Source: Ruegeria sp. ANG-R (GTDB lineage: Bacteria; Pseudomonadota; Alphaproteobacteria; Rhodobacterales; Rhodobacteraceae). Taken from it: a DNA stretch of 64,000 nt. Every line of letters begins with the position of its first letter. Positions within the stretch are counted from its first letter, which is position 1. Shown piece by piece: positions 60,867-64,000 of this stretch. Made by a program: the position numbers and the translations under genes. Under the pieces are notes generated by a model, which saw nothing but the letters and a program-made list of their open reading frames with translations, made no database searches and was not told the DNA's origin. Location of the stretch: assembly GCF_000813985.1 (NCBI RefSeq), contig NZ_JWLJ01000001.1, positions 1,042,453 through 1,106,452 on the forward strand. The letters are read 5' to 3'.

Positions 60867-62567
60867 CTAAAAAACGACCGAGGCCGCGACCCGCAGCATC
60901 AGACCGGGTCGCGACAGCCACAAAGGCCGCAGGTCTGCGGGTTGGCCGTCGATAATCGTACGGTCGACGCCCAACTGATCCAACTGGTCCGGCGGCGTCT
61001 CGATCGGATTGCCGGAAAAGATGGTGAAATCGGCCCGTTGGCCCGGCGCGATCTCTCCGAAACGTCCGCCCTGGCCCAGCTGGATCGCCGCATTTCGGGT
61101 CATCGCGGTCAAGGCATCCTCGACCGAGAGTGCCTGCTCCGGTGACAGGACCGCCCCGTCCGGGCCAAGCCGCGTAACAGCGGTTTTCAGGGTGAGCAGC
61201 GGCCCCAGCGGCGTGGCCGGATGATCACCGTGCAAGGTGACGACCGCACCGGCCTGCTGCGCGGCACCTGCGGGCATATACCGCCCTGCCCGGTCCGGCC
61301 CGAACAGCTCGGGCAGTCGATGGCCGTAATAGGTGATGTGGTCGACGAAAAACCCAAGTGACACACTCAGATCGACCGCGCGGGTCATCTGCGCCTGGGT
61401 GATCAGAGCGTTATGTTCCAGCCGGTGATGCAAATCCGGGTTGGGATACAATTCCTGCGCCCGCGCAAATCCGTTCAGGCCCCAATCCACCGCGCGTTCG
61501 CCCTGTACATGCAAGGCGATCTGATGCCCCGCCGCATGTAACTCGACGATCTTGTCGGCAAAGCTCTCGGGATCGCCCAGGTCAGGGCCTGAATGATCAT
61601 GCGCCAGCCCCAGACGTTCGCGCACCAGATGGGTATCCTCGTAAGGCATGGCAATCGCCGCGCCGCCGGTGAAGGGTGAGCCATCAACCCAGAGCTTGGT
61701 ACCCAGAATCGCGAACCGGTCCTGTGCCGGATCATGCAGGCCGACATCTCCCGCCTGTTCGTCAGTCAGATAAAGATAGGTGCGCAGCGGTGCGCTGCTG
61801 TCCTGCCCAACCTTGCGCAACAGGCCCACCGGGTCCGCGTGCCGCCCGACTGCACCGGTGATGCCGATGGTGGTGAAACCAGCCCGGGCATAGGCCTGAT
61901 ATTGCTGCCGCAGCAACATCTCGACCACCTCGGGTGCCGGGGGCGGTATCGCCGAAGTGGCGGCGTTGACCTCGTCCAGTTCCCGCAACACCGCACCGTG
62001 GCTCAGAGGCAACCCCGCCGCCTTCTGCGCGGCTGAATTGGCATAAGCCTCGTGCAGCATCTGCGTCAGGATCAACATCGGTCGGTCGGGCGAGATGGCA
62101 TCCAGCTCTGCCAGCGTGGGTGGTTCAATATCCGCGATTTTGACCGGGTCCCAGCCAAAGGCAACCAGCCAGGGCGTCAGGGCCGTTTCTCCGGCGGCTT
62201 CGGTCAGGCTCTGCATCACCTCGGCCCGGCTCTGATGATTGAAACCGCTGACATCCACAACCGCACCCAGCAAGGCGCTGGCGATGGGATGAGTGTGCGG
62301 CTCGACCAATCCCGGCAGAACAGTTTTACCCGGGAATTCAAGGCGCGGAACGGCCCCATCTGTATCCAGTTCCGCAGCCCGCCCGACCGAAACGATCTCT
62401 CCGTTATCGACCAGCACCGCATCCGCATCGATCAGGCCCGGCGACCAAACATGATCCGCGACCAACAGATAACGATCGGGATAACGATCCGACCGCGCGG
62501 CCCAGACCCAGATTGCGGACAAGACAACAACAACGCCCAGAAAATACTTTAGAAGTCTCAAAGACAA
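60867..62567 (-). CDS. Membrane-anchored YtcJ-like amidohydrolase
   Basis: Up to 566 residues. An N-terminal membrane helix (LLKYFLGVVVVLSAIWVWA) suggests a periplasmic, tethered enzyme. The amidohydrolase_3 fold has metal-binding HTHP in LVEPHTHP, a mid-chain LHVQGERAVDWG and LEHNAL, and the C-terminal GRFGEIAPGQRADFTIF. Substrate unknown. The first possible start is a TTG; a second TTG two codons later is better spaced from AGGGG. It ends ten bases from the convergent activator gene. Confidence 0.85.
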   Translation of the reverse strand: MSLRLLKYFLGVVVVLSAIWVWAARSDRYPDRYLLVADHVWSPGLIDADAVLVDNGEIVSVGRAAELDTDGAVPRLEFPGKTVLPGLVEPHTHPIASALLGAVVDVSGFNHQSRAEVMQSLTEAAGETALTPWLVAFGWDPVKIADIEPPTLAELDAISPDRPMLILTQMLHEAYANSAAQKAAGLPLSHGAVLRELDEVNAATSAIPPPAPEVVEMLLRQQYQAYARAGFTTIGITGAVGRHADPVGLLRKVGQDSSAPLRTYLYLTDEQAGDVGLHDPAQDRFAILGTKLWVDGSPFTGGAAIAMPYEDTHLVRERLGLAHDHSGPDLGDPESFADKIVELHAAGHQIALHVQGERAVDWGLNGFARAQELYPNPDLHHRLEHNALITQAQMTRAVDLSVSLGFFVDHITYYGHRLPELFGPDRAGRYMPAGAAQQAGAVVTLHGDHPATPLGPLLTLKTAVTRLGPDGAVLSPEQALSVEDALTAMTRNAAIQLGQGGRFGEIAPGQRADFTIFSGNPIETPPDQLDQLGVDRTIIDGQPADLRPLWLSRPGLMLRVAASVVF

Positions 62568-62657
62568 ATCCCCTGACGAGGCGGACGCTAGGAAATGGCA
62601 TCTCCAGCCGTCAAGGTTGACATGGCGTCAGAAGTATTTGATTTACATACGAAAATC

Positions 62658-62731
62658 TGGAGCGGGTAGCGGGAATCGAACCCGCGCGTTCAGCTTGGGA
62701 AGCTGACAGGCTACCATTACATCATACCCGC
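62658..62731 (-). tRNA. tRNA-Gly (anticodon CCC)
   Basis: Minus strand. Acceptor GCGGGTA/TACCCGC, anticodon stem TCAGC/GCTGA with loop TTCCCAA, T arm GGGTTCGATTCCC, CCA encoded at 62658-62660. No sign of an inserted element at its 3' side. Confidence 0.97.
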
Positions 62732-62806
62732 CGCTTGGCGTTGACTAACATTGCTTCTTGCCGGGGTTCAAGGGTCTTCGAGTGACTGCAAGCGTCGTTA
62801 AAAACG

Positions 62807-62832
62807 AAAAAGGCCGGATCAAAGATCCGGCC
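62807..62832 (-). terminator. Terminator of the methyltransferase transcript
   Basis: On the minus strand GGCCGGATC, loop TTT, GATCCGGCC, then TTTTT. 22 bases after the stop of the gene at 62854. Confidence 0.88.
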
Positions 62833-62853
62833 CAATCAATTGTTTTTCAAAAC

Positions 62854-63915
62854 TTAAGCGCGACGGCGGCGGCCACCACCGCGGCGTCCGCCCGCGCCAC
62901 CGGCAGCACCGGCTTCTTCAGGCGACTTGTTGGACTTGATCCACTCACCGCCATGCGGGTCATTGTTGGTCAGCAGGTTGGCGGCACGGATGGCCTCCAT
63001 CTCTTTGCCCGCGCGTGGCTTGGTCGAGCCCAGACCAAACATCTGCACGAATGCTTCATCATCCATGCCTTCGGGCAGGATGATGCCGGCAGCGGCGACC
63101 GCCTCTTTCTTCTCGGCGATTTTCTTCTGCGTCACTGGCAGAGCGACCGGGTTCATGATCGCGGAGGTCATACCAGCGCCCATTGCCATCGGCAGGAAGG
63201 CGTTGTTGATACCGTGACGGTTCGGCAGCCCGAACGAGATGTTGGACGCACCGCAAGTGGTGTTCACACCCAGTTCCTCGCGCAGGCGACGGACCAGAGC
63301 GAACACCTGCTGACCGGCAGTCGCCATCGCGCCGATGGGCATCACCAGCGGGTCAACCACGATGTCATGGGCCGGGATGCCGTGGTCGGCGGCGCGTTCC
63401 ACAATGGTTTTAGCGACTGCAAAACGCACATCGGGGTCTTCCGAAATGCCCGTGTCGTCGTTCGAGATCGCCACGACCGGCACGTTGTATTTCTTGACCA
63501 GCGGCAGAACCATCTCCAGACGCTCTTCTTCGCCTGTAACCGAGTTCAACAGCGGACGGCCCTCTGCAGCAGCCAGACCGGCCTCCAATGCACCCGGTAC
63601 CGAAGAGTCGATGCACAGCGGCACATCGACAAGCCCCTGCACCAGTTCGACGATCTTGCGCATCAGCGGCGGCTCGGTCTCGTTCGGGTTCGGGTTCGAG
63701 TTGTAGACAACGCCCGCGTTGATATCCAAAACGGTTGCGCCCGCCATAACCTGAGCCAGCGCGTCTTTCTCGACGGTCGAGAAATCGCCCGCTTCCAATT
63801 CGGCCGCCAGTTTCTTTCGGCCGGTTGGGTTGATCCGCTCTCCGATCACGCAGAACGGTTCGTCAAAGCCCAGAACGGCGGTTTTTGTTTTTGATTCTAC
63901 GACTGTACGGGTCAT
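62854..63915 (-). CDS. Methyltetrahydrofolate:corrinoid methyltransferase (pterin-binding)
   Basis: 353 residues. A pterin-binding TIM barrel like MetH's folate domain: GERINPTGRKKLAAE, LDINAGVVYNSNPN, LCIDSSVPGALEAGL, PLLNSVTGEEER, AISNDDTGI and SNISFGLPNRHGIN. It transfers the methyl of methyl-tetrahydrofolate to a cob(I)alamin protein. As a free-standing domain near a corrinoid activator it fits the split methionine synthase of Rhodobacterales, though one-carbon demethylation is an alternative. The C-terminus is glycine/arginine-rich (GGRRGGGRRRRA). AAGGAA lies six bases before the ATG. Confidence 0.92.
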   Translation of the reverse strand: MTRTVVESKTKTAVLGFDEPFCVIGERINPTGRKKLAAELEAGDFSTVEKDALAQVMAGATVLDINAGVVYNSNPNPNETEPPLMRKIVELVQGLVDVPLCIDSSVPGALEAGLAAAEGRPLLNSVTGEEERLEMVLPLVKKYNVPVVAISNDDTGISEDPDVRFAVAKTIVERAADHGIPAHDIVVDPLVMPIGAMATAGQQVFALVRRLREELGVNTTCGASNISFGLPNRHGINNAFLPMAMGAGMTSAIMNPVALPVTQKKIAEKKEAVAAAGIILPEGMDDEAFVQMFGLGSTKPRAGKEMEAIRAANLLTNNDPHGGEWIKSNKSPEEAGAAGGAGGRRGGGRRRRA

Positions 63916-63924
63916 GTCCGTTCC

Positions 63925-64000
63925 TTAGGAGTTAACCGGCTTTGCCGAAGCGCCGCCGTTGTTGATCGCCCAGTTGGCATTGGTCTTGATCCCGCCCAGC
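63925..64000 (-). CDS. C-terminal end of a gene upstream of the methyltransferase (cut by window)
   Basis: The last 24 codons of an open frame ending NNGGASAKPVNS and TAA at 63925-63927, nine bases before the methyltransferase start, so the two are co-transcribed. Too short to identify. Genes for methylene-tetrahydrofolate reductase or other one-carbon proteins often lie here in relatives. Confidence 0.6.
   Translation of the reverse strand, partial: LGGIKTNANWAINNGGASAKPVNS

Overview
The window reads as the chromosome of a marine alphaproteobacterium of the order Rhodobacterales (Roseobacter type). Grounds for this are a suf operon led by a one-cysteine IscR and interleaved with YIP1-like membrane genes, a CckA hybrid kinase, an alphaproteobacterial LexA box (GTTC-N7-GTTC) in front of recA, a corrinoid-activator protein near a stand-alone pterin methyltransferase, and the high-GC codon use of the core genes.

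Left core (1-13750): a branched-chain amino-acid ABC importer (binding protein cut by the window edge, then livG, livF, an inserted small secreted protein, livH, livM), a lipoprotein, a HerA-like ATPase, two candidate small RNAs in one intergenic gap, an IalB-family protein, a ketosynthase plus its own acyl carrier protein next to lpxD, an L,D-transpeptidase and a Tat-exported M15-like peptidase.

Accessory region (about 13800-35000): gene-poor, mostly lower GC and full of wreckage. It holds a frameshifted IS66 transposase, a decayed tyrosine recombinase, two Ner-like regulators, an apparently intact IS21 element (istA/istB), a membrane-anchored XRE regulator, a giant 2984-residue RTX-type protein preceded by two small exported or membrane ORFs, and a second, frameshifted tyrosine recombinase next to the 3' end of tRNA-Arg(CCG). 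That last arrangement is typical of a genomic island integrated at a tRNA. Two diverged direct copies of a roughly 255-bp element, which share a compensated long-range stem, lie 15 kb apart in this region and are not explained by any gene.

Right core (35000-64000): tRNA-Arg, then the complete iscR-iscS-sufB-(small membrane protein)-sufC-sufD-YIP1-YIP1-sufS operon on the minus strand, most of it translationally coupled and with a 15-bp palindrome upstream. Then come a hydrolase pair, an SMR transporter, typA, a secreted protein with 14 lysine-rich pentapeptides, a transglutaminase-like cysteine protease, alaS, recA, a sulfotransferase, cckA, rsmB and guaB. The right end carries a corrinoid reductive activator (plus strand) and, past an amidohydrolase gene and a tRNA-Gly, a methyltetrahydrofolate-binding methyltransferase (minus strand). 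These two fit the split cobalamin-dependent methionine synthase known from Rhodobacterales, and both end in arginine/glycine-rich tails.
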